Source: RPQJ01 sp963748985
GTDB lineage: Bacteria; Pseudomonadota; Gammaproteobacteria; Steroidobacterales; Steroidobacteraceae
Reading direction: 5' to 3'
Assembly (NCBI GenBank): GCA_963748985.1
Contig: CAVVKQ010000027.1
Location: 43,634 to 107,633, forward strand
Length of the DNA: 64,000 nt
This document shows, piece by piece, positions 46,696-55,291 of the stretch. Position 1 is the first letter of the stretch. Each line of letters begins with the position of its first letter. A program made the translations under genes and the position numbers. The notes under the pieces were generated by a model. The model worked only from the letters and a program-made list of their open reading frames with translations. It had not been told where the DNA came from and did no database searches.

Positions 46696-47402
46696 ACCGC
46701 CGTCCTGGATTCCGGGGAATTCTGATTGCAATGGCCTGCGCCTCAGGGTTGGTGATCGCGGGCTGGTCAGACGTCGATGCCGCCGGCAGGGGCGGGGGTC
46801 GCGGCGGCGGCGGTATGTCGCGGAGCAGTCCTGCAGCGAGCGGCGGCATGTCGTCGCGCTCCGCGCCGCAGCGTTCGCCGCAGACGTCCGACCGGCAGGC
46901 GGCCCCGACTCAGCGGTCAACACCCGCAACGAGTCGTCCGACAACGGGGTCGGCTCCGACCGCGCGGCAGCAAGGCTCTACGGCCGAGCGCCAGGGCGCT
47001 AACCAGGAGAGCCAGGGCGAGAGGCAGGGCAATCGCGACGAGGCGCGCGAGGACTGGCAGGAGCATTCCAACGACGCGCGGGAGGATCGCCAGGATTACG
47101 CTGAAGACTGGGACGACAACGGTTACTACTACCACGACAACGACTGGGCCGAAGTGATGGTGGTCGGCGCGACCGTCGCAGTGGTCGCTACCGCAGTAAA
47201 TGATGATTACCACGAGACGTCCACTGTCACGAACGTCACGAATGTCACCAACGTCACAGCCTTGGCGACGCTCCCGTGCGAAGCGAAAATCACGGTGTCG
47301 AACGGGGCCAACTTTTATCAGTGCGGCTCCAATTGGTACACGCGCGCCTATCAGGGCGACGCTGTCGTCTACGTGCCGAGCGGGCCACCTCCGTCGAAGT
47401 AA
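46692..47402 (+). CDS. Low-complexity exported protein
   Basis: 236 residues. A signal peptide is followed by Gly/Arg/Ser/Gln/Thr-rich sequence (AGRGGGRGGGGMSRSS and Q-rich repeats), an acidic/Tyr stretch (YYYHDNDW), one hydrophobic segment (EVMVVGATVAVVATAV), a TNVT triplet repeat near residue 180, and a C-terminal domain with two cysteines (ATLPCEAK, NFYQCGSNWY). Its ATG overlaps the DUF2092 stop, so the two are made together. The family is unknown to me; surface or envelope association is inference. Confidence 0.72.
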   Translation: MNRRPGFRGILIAMACASGLVIAGWSDVDAAGRGGGRGGGGMSRSSPAASGGMSSRSAPQRSPQTSDRQAAPTQRSTPATSRPTTGSAPTARQQGSTAERQGANQESQGERQGNRDEAREDWQEHSNDAREDRQDYAEDWDDNGYYYHDNDWAEVMVVGATVAVVATAVNDDYHETSTVTNVTNVTNVTALATLPCEAKITVSNGANFYQCGSNWYTRAYQGDAVVYVPSGPPPSK

Positions 47403-47512
47403 CGGTTAGACGACGGCATGCTGGAGCGCGTGGCGCGGGTAACGCCCGGGCAGGCGTGCGGTCTCAAAGCGTCAGCAGGGCCCACCAGAGCCCCGCTGCG
47501 CATCTCATTAAA

Positions 47513-48346
47513 TCATGCCGTGTGGTCCGCATGGCACATCAAGCACTCCATGTGCCCCTGCTGATTCCATTTTCGTGCCTTCTGCGTCGGGGTGTCCGGC
47601 CCGTGGCACTTGATGCAGTGCTGTATCGCTGGTGAGGGGTTCCAAACCGGCGCGACCCACTTTCCATCGAAGAACTCGTTCAGCGCCGTCGTTACGATGT
47701 AGACGACCTCTCCGGCGACCTTCGCACAGCGTTCGACCTTCGCCTGGTCATGCAGGTCTTTGACACCGGCGGCCAGTGACCATTTGGACACCGAGGTATG
47801 GCACAGCGGCGACATGGCCTTCACCTTGATTTGCTTTGGCAACGGTGAGAGGTCGTCAAATCGCTCGGTCGGAAAATCCTGCTCCGCATACCACCAGAAC
47901 AAGCGATCCACAATCGCATTGTTCTGCAGGTATTCGTCGCGCTTCTCGCCGTAGGTCACCATGTTGATGATCACGGACGCCCCGGCAAGCGCGCCGCAAA
48001 GCGTCCCGTGACCGCCGAAGCCCGCTGCGGCGTGCACCATCAGCATGTCGGGCATTGTCGTCCACGGATGGCCGACTTTCTCTTTCAACAAGCTGAGCAG
48101 CGAGAGGTAGCTGGCCGATCCGCAGCCGCCCTTCTCCTTGTAATAGCGATACGCGCGCTGTCCCGCTTCGAGCGGATCGAGCTTCACCCATTTCCAAGGC
48201 AACGGAGGCGCGCTCACTGGAGTCTCGGGAGCCGCGGCAAGTGCCGTGATTCCGGATCCAACGCCGCCGCTGGCCAGCAATGCTGCAGATCCGGCAAGAA
48301 CGGTGCGACGGGAGACGAATCCGCCATCGCCTTCATGGGCTTCCAT
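47513..48346 (-). CDS. Tat-exported split-Soret-like dihaem protein (intact copy)
   Basis: 277 residues. Tat signal SRRTVLAGSAALLASGG (RR at 13-14), then GGCGSASYLSLLSLL, GGHGTLCGALAGA and later cysteines resembling the C-GCAxxG-C-C group to which split-Soret cytochrome c belongs. Two c-type haem motifs lie at the C-terminus, CIKCH (244-248) and CLMCH (268-272). A periplasmic redox role is likely; partner and substrate are unknown. The ATG at 48346 has GGAGG upstream; the frame extends further without a better start. A diverged, broken copy is at 44985. Confidence 0.82.
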   Translation of the reverse strand: MEAHEGDGGFVSRRTVLAGSAALLASGGVGSGITALAAAPETPVSAPPLPWKWVKLDPLEAGQRAYRYYKEKGGCGSASYLSLLSLLKEKVGHPWTTMPDMLMVHAAAGFGGHGTLCGALAGASVIINMVTYGEKRDEYLQNNAIVDRLFWWYAEQDFPTERFDDLSPLPKQIKVKAMSPLCHTSVSKWSLAAGVKDLHDQAKVERCAKVAGEVVYIVTTALNEFFDGKWVAPVWNPSPAIQHCIKCHGPDTPTQKARKWNQQGHMECLMCHADHTA

Positions 48347-48590
48347 GTTGACCTCCGATCGAAGTATTGCGCCTGGCTGCTGTGGCCTGGCAGTCACTGC
48401 GCTCGGTATCTACGGACGGATTATCGCGCCCCCAGTGGTCCTGCGGTCTCAGGTGAAACCACTACCCGACGGTACGCTTCAGCGCCGATCGCAGTCCGCG
48501 CGTCGACCCTCCTGACCAGCCGCGTCGGTGTCATGCGCCAGTCTGAAACGCCGGTCTCAGGCGGTGGTGGGGCCGGAGGGTGGAGCGGTC

Positions 48591-48618
48591 GAGTCCCCCT
48601 GATAACCCAGGGGGACTC
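48591..48618 (-). terminator. 11-bp hairpin downstream of a membrane-protein gene
   Basis: GAGTCCCCCTG (48591-48601) pairs with CAGGGGGACTC (48608-48618). It lies just past the stop of the membrane protein at 48641 on the minus strand and ahead of the cytochrome promoter region. No clear T-tract. Confidence 0.5.
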
Positions 48619-48640
48619 TCGATGGGCGGCTTCCGTCGGA

Positions 48641-49171
48641 TCAGTCCTGCGCTTTTCCCGCTAGCATCGTGCGCAGTACGCCGGGCCCGAGGATCCGGCT
48701 GAATTCCCTCGTGGCGGTCAGCGGCAACAGGATCAGCAGCACCACGAGACTCTTGGCCACTATGTGTGCGATCGAGCGGCCTTCGAACTCCGCCAGCGTC
48801 GCGCCGAAGGACTTGCCGTGATACCTGCCGACAAACAACTCTTCCGCCACCGACAACACGATGACCAGCAGCCACAACTGCACGCTCTTGGCGAAAATGG
48901 CGGGACCCACACGCTTGACTCGCGCCGTTTCGCCCACTCCCAGCGCCTGCCCGAGCAGCAGGAACTTGGCGAGGATCGCCGCCTTGATTGCAGCGGCGCC
49001 AAGGCTGGATACGCCGGCCGCCCCGGCACCGAGCAGCGTTGATTCGTAGAACATCAGCACGGTGAAGCAGACGAACAGGTAGCCCGCGACCAGCTTGAAG
49101 GCGTGCAGCTCTTCGATGGCGCGTTCTTTCAGCGTCGGCTTGGACTCGCGCTCGTGCGTTTCCTGGCTCAC
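48641..49171 (-). CDS. Small multi-pass membrane protein of unknown function
   Basis: About 176 residues with four hydrophobic segments (FKLVAGYLFVCFTVLMFYES, GAAAIKAAILAKFLLLGQALGVGE, SVQLWLLVIVLSVAEELFVG, HIVAKSLVVLLILLPLTA). The N-terminus is charged (SQETHERESKPTLKERAIEELHAFK). GTG at 49171 is chosen because GGGAGA precedes it at normal spacing; the longer frame to 49213 has no better site. No family recognised. Confidence 0.7.
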   Translation of the reverse strand: MSQETHERESKPTLKERAIEELHAFKLVAGYLFVCFTVLMFYESTLLGAGAAGVSSLGAAAIKAAILAKFLLLGQALGVGETARVKRVGPAIFAKSVQLWLLVIVLSVAEELFVGRYHGKSFGATLAEFEGRSIAHIVAKSLVVLLILLPLTATREFSRILGPGVLRTMLAGKAQD

Positions 49172-49244
49172 CACAGTTCTCCCTGGGTCCCCGCCTGTGC
49201 CCGGGACCAGCATTCACAGTACCAGCGGGCAGCAGGGCTGCAGC

Positions 49245-49934
49245 TTACTTCGACGTCTTGCCCTTGATCTCGTCGAGGCGCACGCGCAGCTCATGCGCCC
49301 AGTCGCCGAGAATCCGGTCGGCGGCCTGCACGTTCGTCACGCGATTAGCCTGCTTCGCGAACGAGTCGTTGTCGGCGGCGGCATCCATGATTCGAGCCAG
49401 CAACGTGTTGGTCTCGGAGTCCCAGAGTTCCAGGAACAACGTCATCTGCCCAGCGGAGCGTACGACCGTGGCATTGATGCCTGCGGTCATCAGGTCCGGG
49501 GCGTTGACCTCGACGTTCAACAGTGCCGGGCGCAGGACGAGCACATCGGGCGCGGCCGTCGTGACGACCTGGTAGCCACCCTTGTCCTGCAGTTCTTTCG
49601 TGAAGACCTTCTTGAACTCCGCGGCGAGCCCCGCCTTCATGCGTTCGATGTCCTTGTCGGACACCCGCCCCTCGAGGCCCCGGTGGCTGTTGTTGTAGTC
49701 CTTCTGCCAGTCTTTTTCGAACTCGACCAGGGGATCGAGGATCGCCACGCGGTTGTACTGCGCGAACGTCGCGCCCGGCTTCAGGTAAACGATGCGGGTA
49801 TTCGTGCTTTTCTGCAGCACGAGGCCTTCCGGCGTGGTCTCCGGCGGTGCTTCCTTTGCCAGGACGCCCGCAGCCGACCCGAAGCCGAGTGCCATACACA
49901 TGCCAACTGCCAGTCCGAGTTGCCGCACCTTCAT
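49245..49934 (-). CDS. DUF3313-family exported protein
   Basis: 229 residues with a signal peptide cleaved near VLAKEA; no lipobox cysteine is seen. The body follows DUF3313: IVYLKPGATFAQYNRVAILDPLVEF, then ERMKAGLAAEFKKVFTKELQ, DVLVLRPALLNVEVNAPD and a C-terminal WAHELRVRLDEIK. DUF3313 members are envelope proteins of unknown role. The next gene upstream starts about 50 bases away on the same strand. Confidence 0.82.
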   Translation of the reverse strand: MKVRQLGLAVGMCMALGFGSAAGVLAKEAPPETTPEGLVLQKSTNTRIVYLKPGATFAQYNRVAILDPLVEFEKDWQKDYNNSHRGLEGRVSDKDIERMKAGLAAEFKKVFTKELQDKGGYQVVTTAAPDVLVLRPALLNVEVNAPDLMTAGINATVVRSAGQMTLFLELWDSETNTLLARIMDAAADNDSFAKQANRVTNVQAADRILGDWAHELRVRLDEIKGKTSK

Positions 49935-49984
49935 TTTCTACTCCTTTGTCGAATGCCTGTTATTACCGACGAAAGCTTACCGGC

Positions 49985-50935
49985 TTACCTGAACCAGAGG
50001 TACTGCCAGGTGAGCGAATACATGTCCAGGTCGCCCCCGAAGCGGGCGGTGACACCGGTGCTCCAGGCGAGCTTGACCGAGTTCTGCTGTCCGACGGGGA
50101 TGGCCAACGTCAGGCCCGCGCGACTGTTGCCCTGGCGGTTGTGGTCGGACACGCCATTTATCGACGTGGTGCCACCCGTGTACCAGGTGCCGCTCGCCCC
50201 AAGCCACAGGCGGGGAGCGAAGGTGTAACTCACGTGTCCCTGCAACGTCGTCAACGGATCCTGCGAGCGCTGCTTGTTGCCCAGGAACTCGTCGTTGTCG
50301 CCGAAGAGCCAGACACCGAGCGAGCCGTCGAAATTCCAGCGACCGAAGCGCCTTGAGCCACCAAATTCAGGCCGGAAGGCCCAGCGGTTGGTGCCGAGGT
50401 TGACCAGCTTGTCTTCGAAATACTCACCGGTGGGAACGTTGACGACCAGGCTCACGCCGAGCGTGCGATCTGGCGGCGCGCGCATGAAGTCGGCCGCGCT
50501 AAGTGCAGAACCCGGCAGCAGGCTCAGCGTGAGGCGCACCCGGAGGTCTGCGACACCCGCGCGATTGACACGCTCCGGAATGCCGTCCAACAGGCCGCTT
50601 GCCGTGCCGTCGACATAGGGCAACCCGATTGCGACGCTCGCGAGCCGGTCCCGCAGTGCGAATGTCCCGCCAGTACCCGCCGAGTACGTGTTCGCGCGGA
50701 CTTCAAAGTCCTTGATAGGGGAGGAGGCGTTCAGCAGCATGTCGCCGTCCGAATGCGACCACGACATCACCAGGAAGCGGGCACCGACGGGATTTGGCGC
50801 ATAAGCACGTGCCTCGAGTTCCTGTCCCGCAGCGATCTGTGAACCGAGCGCTAACGCAAGCAGCGCCAGCAGCCTCGGTGCGGTGCCTGTGCCAACAAGC
50901 TGCAATCTACGTGGCACCTTGAGCCAACGCGACAT
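49985..50935 (-). CDS. Outer-membrane beta-barrel protein (phenol MetA-pathway/transporter-like)
   Basis: 316 residues with a signal peptide (LLALLALALGSQIAAGQ). The mature sequence alternates aromatic and polar residues: RFLVMSWSHSDGDMLL, LGVSLVVNVPTGEYFEDKLVNLGTNRWAFRPEFGGSRRFGRWNFD and the end WQYLWFR. The NVPTGEY and NLGTNRWAF segments match the transporter-type barrel family PF13557. Substrate unknown. It lies 26 bases after the antiporter stop on the same strand. Confidence 0.78.
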   Translation of the reverse strand: MSRWLKVPRRLQLVGTGTAPRLLALLALALGSQIAAGQELEARAYAPNPVGARFLVMSWSHSDGDMLLNASSPIKDFEVRANTYSAGTGGTFALRDRLASVAIGLPYVDGTASGLLDGIPERVNRAGVADLRVRLTLSLLPGSALSAADFMRAPPDRTLGVSLVVNVPTGEYFEDKLVNLGTNRWAFRPEFGGSRRFGRWNFDGSLGVWLFGDNDEFLGNKQRSQDPLTTLQGHVSYTFAPRLWLGASGTWYTGGTTSINGVSDHNRQGNSRAGLTLAIPVGQQNSVKLAWSTGVTARFGGDLDMYSLTWQYLWFR

Positions 50936-50961
50936 GCTTATTGAGCGTCACTTGCCGAGAT

Positions 50962-52071
50962 CTACGCCGGAACGAGGTTCGCCGGCGGCAGCAGGTACAG
51001 CGTCATGGCGAAGATCGTGTAGACCACCAGCAGCATCACGCCGATGAACCACGCTGATCGGCCGGTGTTCGTCACGAACAGCACCGTGAGCGTGCTGAAC
51101 ATCACCATAATCACGGCGCCATTCCAGAACTGCAGGTCCATCGGGCTGGGCGCGATGAACAGGCTCAGCAGCACGAGCACCGGCGCCACGAACATTGCGA
51201 TCTGCGAGGAGCTTCCCAGCGCGATGCCCACGCTCATGTCGAGCCGATTCTTTCGGGCAGCGGCGAAGGCCGAGGTCATTTCCGCCGCGGCACCCACGAG
51301 CGCCACGACAATGAAGCCAACGAACGCAGGCGTCATGCCGAACGACACGGCGGCGTACTGCACTGACTCGACGAAGATTTCGCTGACCAGGGCAACCAGT
51401 ACGGTGATTACCGCCAGCATCACCACGGCCACCTTGACCGGCCAAAGGTGTTCGTCCCCGTCATGTCCACCTTCGCCGGCGCTGGCAAAGAGGTCCTTGT
51501 GTGTCTTCAGGGAAAAGACCAGGCCGAGCACATAGGCGACCAGCAACAGTACTGCCAGGCCAATACTGAGTTGCTGCACGATTGCGGCGACTTCCGGTCG
51601 TTCAGAACCACCGATAGCTGAAGGGACGACCAAGGCTACCGCCGCGAGGAACAGCATCCCGGCTTGCAGCCTCGCGGTCCCTGCGTTGTATTCCTGTACA
51701 CGGTATTTGAGACCGCCGAGCAGGAACGCCATGCCGAGCATGAACAGTGAGTTGGTGACGATCGCGCCGGCAATTGAAGCCTTCACGAGGTCGAACATTC
51801 CCGCGCGCAATGCGGTGATGGCGATAACCAGTTCCGTGAGATTGCCGAGGGTGGCATTCAGCAACCCGCCGACGGCGTCACCTGTTTTCGCCGCCACGCT
51901 TTCCGTCGCGTGGCTGAGCAGGGCGGCAAGGGGCACGATCGCGAGCACGGCAAGCACGAACAGCGTCGTGTGCGACTCCGGTGCGAAGTGTTCGCCGAGG
52001 AATACGGCGGGTACCGCGGCCAGCAGCCAAAGCAGCGGATTCGAGCGCAGGCCCTGCAGGAGTTTGTTCAT
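50962..52071 (-). CDS. Calcium/proton antiporter (CaCA, Cax-type)
   Basis: 369 residues with about eleven hydrophobic segments. The two duplicated CaCA repeats are clear: GGLLNATLGNLTELVIAITAL in the first half, GAAAEMTSAFAAARKNRLDMSVGIALGSSSQIAMFVAP in the second, each with the acidic residue used in transport. It expels Ca2+ (or another divalent or Na+) for H+. An acidic loop GEGGHDGDEHLW separates the halves. The ATG at 52071 replaces a longer frame without homology; GGGGAC precedes it. The K+ channel gene lies 19 bases upstream. Confidence 0.9.
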   Translation of the reverse strand: MNKLLQGLRSNPLLWLLAAVPAVFLGEHFAPESHTTLFVLAVLAIVPLAALLSHATESVAAKTGDAVGGLLNATLGNLTELVIAITALRAGMFDLVKASIAGAIVTNSLFMLGMAFLLGGLKYRVQEYNAGTARLQAGMLFLAAVALVVPSAIGGSERPEVAAIVQQLSIGLAVLLLVAYVLGLVFSLKTHKDLFASAGEGGHDGDEHLWPVKVAVVMLAVITVLVALVSEIFVESVQYAAVSFGMTPAFVGFIVVALVGAAAEMTSAFAAARKNRLDMSVGIALGSSSQIAMFVAPVLVLLSLFIAPSPMDLQFWNGAVIMVMFSTLTVLFVTNTGRSAWFIGVMLLVVYTIFAMTLYLLPPANLVPA

Positions 52072-52090
52072 GATTGGTGTCCCCAGATAC

Positions 52091-52774
52091 TCATGCGTCA
52101 CGCCGTTGCGTGGCATACATGCCGACGAACACGGCGACGACGACGGCGATGTAGAACTGGCCGACCGTGGCTTCGATGACGGCCAGCGTCCTGGCCGTCT
52201 CCGAGACCGGCAGGACATCGCCGTAGCCCACGGTCGCCAGCGTGACCAGGCTGAAATAGAGCAGGTTGCTCTGCAGCAGTTGCGGCGACGAGTCCTCGAC
52301 GTGCAGGTTGAAGCTTGTCGGACGCCATTCGATCAGCAGCAGGTAGAGCATCGAGAAGATCATCGCGATGATCAGGTAGACCGTGACCGTCGCGAAGATA
52401 CCGTCAACAGTCAGCGTCCGATTGCGAAATATGAACCGCAGGATGCCGAAGGCAAGCAGGGCCAGCAGCGGCAGTGTCGTCACGATTTCCATCGTGCGAC
52501 CGAGCCGATGCCACTCGACGGGCAGCGGTGCCAGCGCGAGCGCCGAGCCTGCAAGAGAGACGACCCAGATGCCGAATACGATGCCCCGACCGCCGCGCCA
52601 GTTCGGGTTGGCCCAGAGCGTCACCAGCATCGTGTTCAACAGGAAGAACTGCAGCAGCGCCTCGACCACCCAGCGGTCCTGCGTCAGCGGTGAAACCAGC
52701 ATCCACGCACCGATGAAGATCGTCAGCTGCAGGAAACGCCATTCCCCTCGCAGAATGGCGCTTTCCCGGATCAA
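52091..52774 (-). CDS. Two-helix-pore potassium channel family protein
   Basis: About 227 residues. The selectivity filter TVGYGD is at 181-186, inside LVTLATVGYGDVLPVSETAR, flanked by hydrophobic helices; four more hydrophobic segments precede it. TTG at 52774 overlaps the patatin stop as TTGA, which gives translational coupling and avoids the unlikely upstream extension. K+ conduction is the family role; gating cannot be inferred. It lies between a patatin autotransporter and a Ca2+ antiporter in one minus-strand run. Confidence 0.85.
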   Translation of the reverse strand: MIRESAILRGEWRFLQLTIFIGAWMLVSPLTQDRWVVEALLQFFLLNTMLVTLWANPNWRGGRGIVFGIWVVSLAGSALALAPLPVEWHRLGRTMEIVTTLPLLALLAFGILRFIFRNRTLTVDGIFATVTVYLIIAMIFSMLYLLLIEWRPTSFNLHVEDSSPQLLQSNLLYFSLVTLATVGYGDVLPVSETARTLAVIEATVGQFYIAVVVAVFVGMYATQRRDA

Positions 52775-55059
52775 CGGAAGATACCCCGTTCGAGGATGGT
52801 GCCGTTGCCGATCGGCCGGCCGACAGCTATCCACAGACTCCAAGAGTCGGTGCTGGTCATACCGAGTCCTAACGTCAGGGGACCCGCCTGAGTGCGTCCC
52901 GTCATGTACACGGAGCCGCCATAAATCATCTCGTCGTCGTCGAAAGCGGGCGAGACGAGTTGTTCGAGACGACCGAACACCTGCCCGGCTTCGAGCCGCA
53001 CTCCGGCATAGAGTGCCTGGCCGCGGATCGACATGAGGTCCTTGAACTTCCAGAGATAGCTGCCGCTGGCCGTCCAGTAGTCGGTCAAGCGCAGCTCGCC
53101 CAGCTCGAAGCCCGGGAAGCTGCCTGGGCCGCCGAGCATGAAGTAACGGTCCGCAGGGATATCACTGTCGAGATCCGTGCCGCCGGCCAGCGTCATCCAG
53201 ACGACGTCATTGCGCACAGGGACTGCCATGCCGATGCCGAGTTCCAATCGTTCCCAATCCAGCTCTGCACCGAGCGATTCGTCGACGTAGGCATATTCCA
53301 TCGCCGCCGCGATGCCCCGGGTCGGATTGAACGGCGTATCGCGACTGTCAAAGGTGGCCGACATCGTCAGGCCGGCGTCATCGCGCTCGACCTCCGGCAG
53401 GATCGGCGAGCCCGTTTCGACGCTGGCGTCGCGCCGGGTGTACATGTAGCCGAGCCTGATCTGTGCGTCGCGGCTGAGATTGGCGCCGACGTCGACCGTG
53501 CCGCCCCGGTCGGTGAACTTGTAGGTTGCCAGCCGTTCGTTGTCATAGAACACGTCTTCCCAGGAACGCGTAAATATCGCCTTCGGTTCCACGAAGAACC
53601 GCTGGTTCACGTCGAGCGGCTGGTAAAAGCTGGTCGAGAGGTTGTTGAAATAGCCGAGCTGGATCTCGTTGCGCCATTCTGCGCCCAGCGAGTTGAGCCA
53701 GGTTCGCGTGTGCTTGACGTATACGACGAAGCCCGCGTCGCCATCTTCGGAGCCGTACAGGCCCAGGTCGAACTTGAGGTAGTTGGGTCCATAAGCCTTT
53801 TCGCGCGGCCACCACTCCAGCGTGGGGCTCTCCGGGTCTCCCGTGAGCCGGTATTCGACTGACTCAAATTCCTGCAGGGCGGACGTGCGTTGCGCTTCGG
53901 CGCTGATCGTTGCAGTGTCGACCTTATCGCCCGGTTTCACCCGGGCGCGCCCCTCGAGGTATTCGGGATTGACGCGCTCCATGCCCTTGTACTGCACGTC
54001 CGCCAGCCGGGTCTCGATATTCTGGCCGGCGGTGACATTGGCGCGCCATGTGTCGTACTGAGCCTCCGGTACCGCGAGCGGAACCAGCTTGGCCGCCATT
54101 TCGCGGGCAGCCTTTTCGCCCAACGGAATCGTCTCCGGCACGCGCTCGAAGTCGGTCGTGGTGATGTCGCCCATGATCACGTCGATGCGGATGTCCCTGT
54201 CCGTCAGACTTTCCAGCTGCAGGTTTTCGTTGGCCATGATTCCCACGTCGGAGCTGCGCAGAATCAGTTGAGTGGCGGTCTGCAGTTTCTCGCGCTGGAG
54301 TTCCTGTTCGACCAGATTGACGACGATGACTACGTCGGCGCACAGGTTGCGCGCAACGTCCACGGGGATGTTGCGGACCATGCCGCCATCTGAAAGGATG
54401 TATTGCTCGGTCATGACGGGGGCGAAAGCACCCGGAATCGCCATGCTGGCGCGCATGGCAGTCGCGAGGTCGCCGCTCTCGAGCACCACCATCTTGCCGC
54501 TGATCATGTCCGTGGCGACGGCCCGGTAGGGAATCGGCAGCTTGTCGAAGTCTCCCTGTAAGCGTGAGGCTGCCACATAGCTTCGCAGCAGGTCCTCGAT
54601 GTTGCTGGTGTTGAGGATGCCCGCAGGCAATATGACCCGCTTGTCCCGCAGGCCCATTTCGATGTCGTTGCTGTAGGTCGCCCCGGCGCGTTTCTGCTCG
54701 ATGGTCTGCAGATCGCGCTGTCCGGCCCCGCCGACCACCTTCTTCCAGTCGATGCCGACCACGAACTTTTCGAGCCCTTCCGCGGGGATGCCGGACGCGT
54801 AGCCGCCGCCGACCAGGGCACCCATGCTGGTGCCGGCGATGCAGTCGATCGGGACGTGCATTTCCTCCAGGACTTTGAGTACGCCGACATGCGCGCCGCC
54901 CTTGGCACCGCCGCCCGCCAGCACCAGGCCGACTCGGGGCCGAGGCGTTGCGGTGGCAGACGCTGTGGCGGCACCGGGATCCGCGGCATGCGCAGAGCCG
55001 GCGAGCAGGCAGCCGGTGAGGGCTGCGACCACGTGTGGTCTGAGGGTAACGCGCAACAT
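52771..55059 (-). CDS. Patatin-like phospholipase with BamA-type barrel (type Vd autotransporter, PlpD-like)
   Basis: 762 residues: signal peptide to about residue 25, patatin domain with oxyanion loop GGGAKGGAHVG (49-59), nucleophile GTSMG (Ser78) and dyad Asp in SDGGMV, then a POTRA-like segment, then a C-terminal 16-strand barrel ending GNGTILERGIFR with the Omp85 pattern RYFMLGGPGSFPGFE. Type Vd proteins secrete their own lipase domain through the outer membrane. The enzyme would cleave phospholipids at the surface or after release. It leads a run through the K+ channel and antiporter. Confidence 0.92.
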   Translation of the reverse strand: MLRVTLRPHVVAALTGCLLAGSAHAADPGAATASATATPRPRVGLVLAGGGAKGGAHVGVLKVLEEMHVPIDCIAGTSMGALVGGGYASGIPAEGLEKFVVGIDWKKVVGGAGQRDLQTIEQKRAGATYSNDIEMGLRDKRVILPAGILNTSNIEDLLRSYVAASRLQGDFDKLPIPYRAVATDMISGKMVVLESGDLATAMRASMAIPGAFAPVMTEQYILSDGGMVRNIPVDVARNLCADVVIVVNLVEQELQREKLQTATQLILRSSDVGIMANENLQLESLTDRDIRIDVIMGDITTTDFERVPETIPLGEKAAREMAAKLVPLAVPEAQYDTWRANVTAGQNIETRLADVQYKGMERVNPEYLEGRARVKPGDKVDTATISAEAQRTSALQEFESVEYRLTGDPESPTLEWWPREKAYGPNYLKFDLGLYGSEDGDAGFVVYVKHTRTWLNSLGAEWRNEIQLGYFNNLSTSFYQPLDVNQRFFVEPKAIFTRSWEDVFYDNERLATYKFTDRGGTVDVGANLSRDAQIRLGYMYTRRDASVETGSPILPEVERDDAGLTMSATFDSRDTPFNPTRGIAAAMEYAYVDESLGAELDWERLELGIGMAVPVRNDVVWMTLAGGTDLDSDIPADRYFMLGGPGSFPGFELGELRLTDYWTASGSYLWKFKDLMSIRGQALYAGVRLEAGQVFGRLEQLVSPAFDDDEMIYGGSVYMTGRTQAGPLTLGLGMTSTDSWSLWIAVGRPIGNGTILERGIFR

Positions 55060-55291
55060 CGATGAAGCTCCTGGGCAAAACTGCGCCCGATCCGATCAGA
55101 CTCGTCCAATCCCGCCGCACGCGAAGTACGCAGAAACCGCCAGCCCGACCTGTCCCGACGACACCGCGAATCCACGCGGAGCGCAGAGGCGCCCGACGAT
55201 ACGTTCAACGCAACTGCGGATTGCTCCGTATCGTGTCCCGGACTAGGATGGACTCGATTCTAAACTAGAACCCAGCCTGGGGGCTTTGACT

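Noticed and set aside
47224..47262. Short ACGAACGTCAC-type repeats as a regulatory element
   Set aside because: They are in frame and encode the TNVT repeat of the low-complexity protein, so coding explains them.
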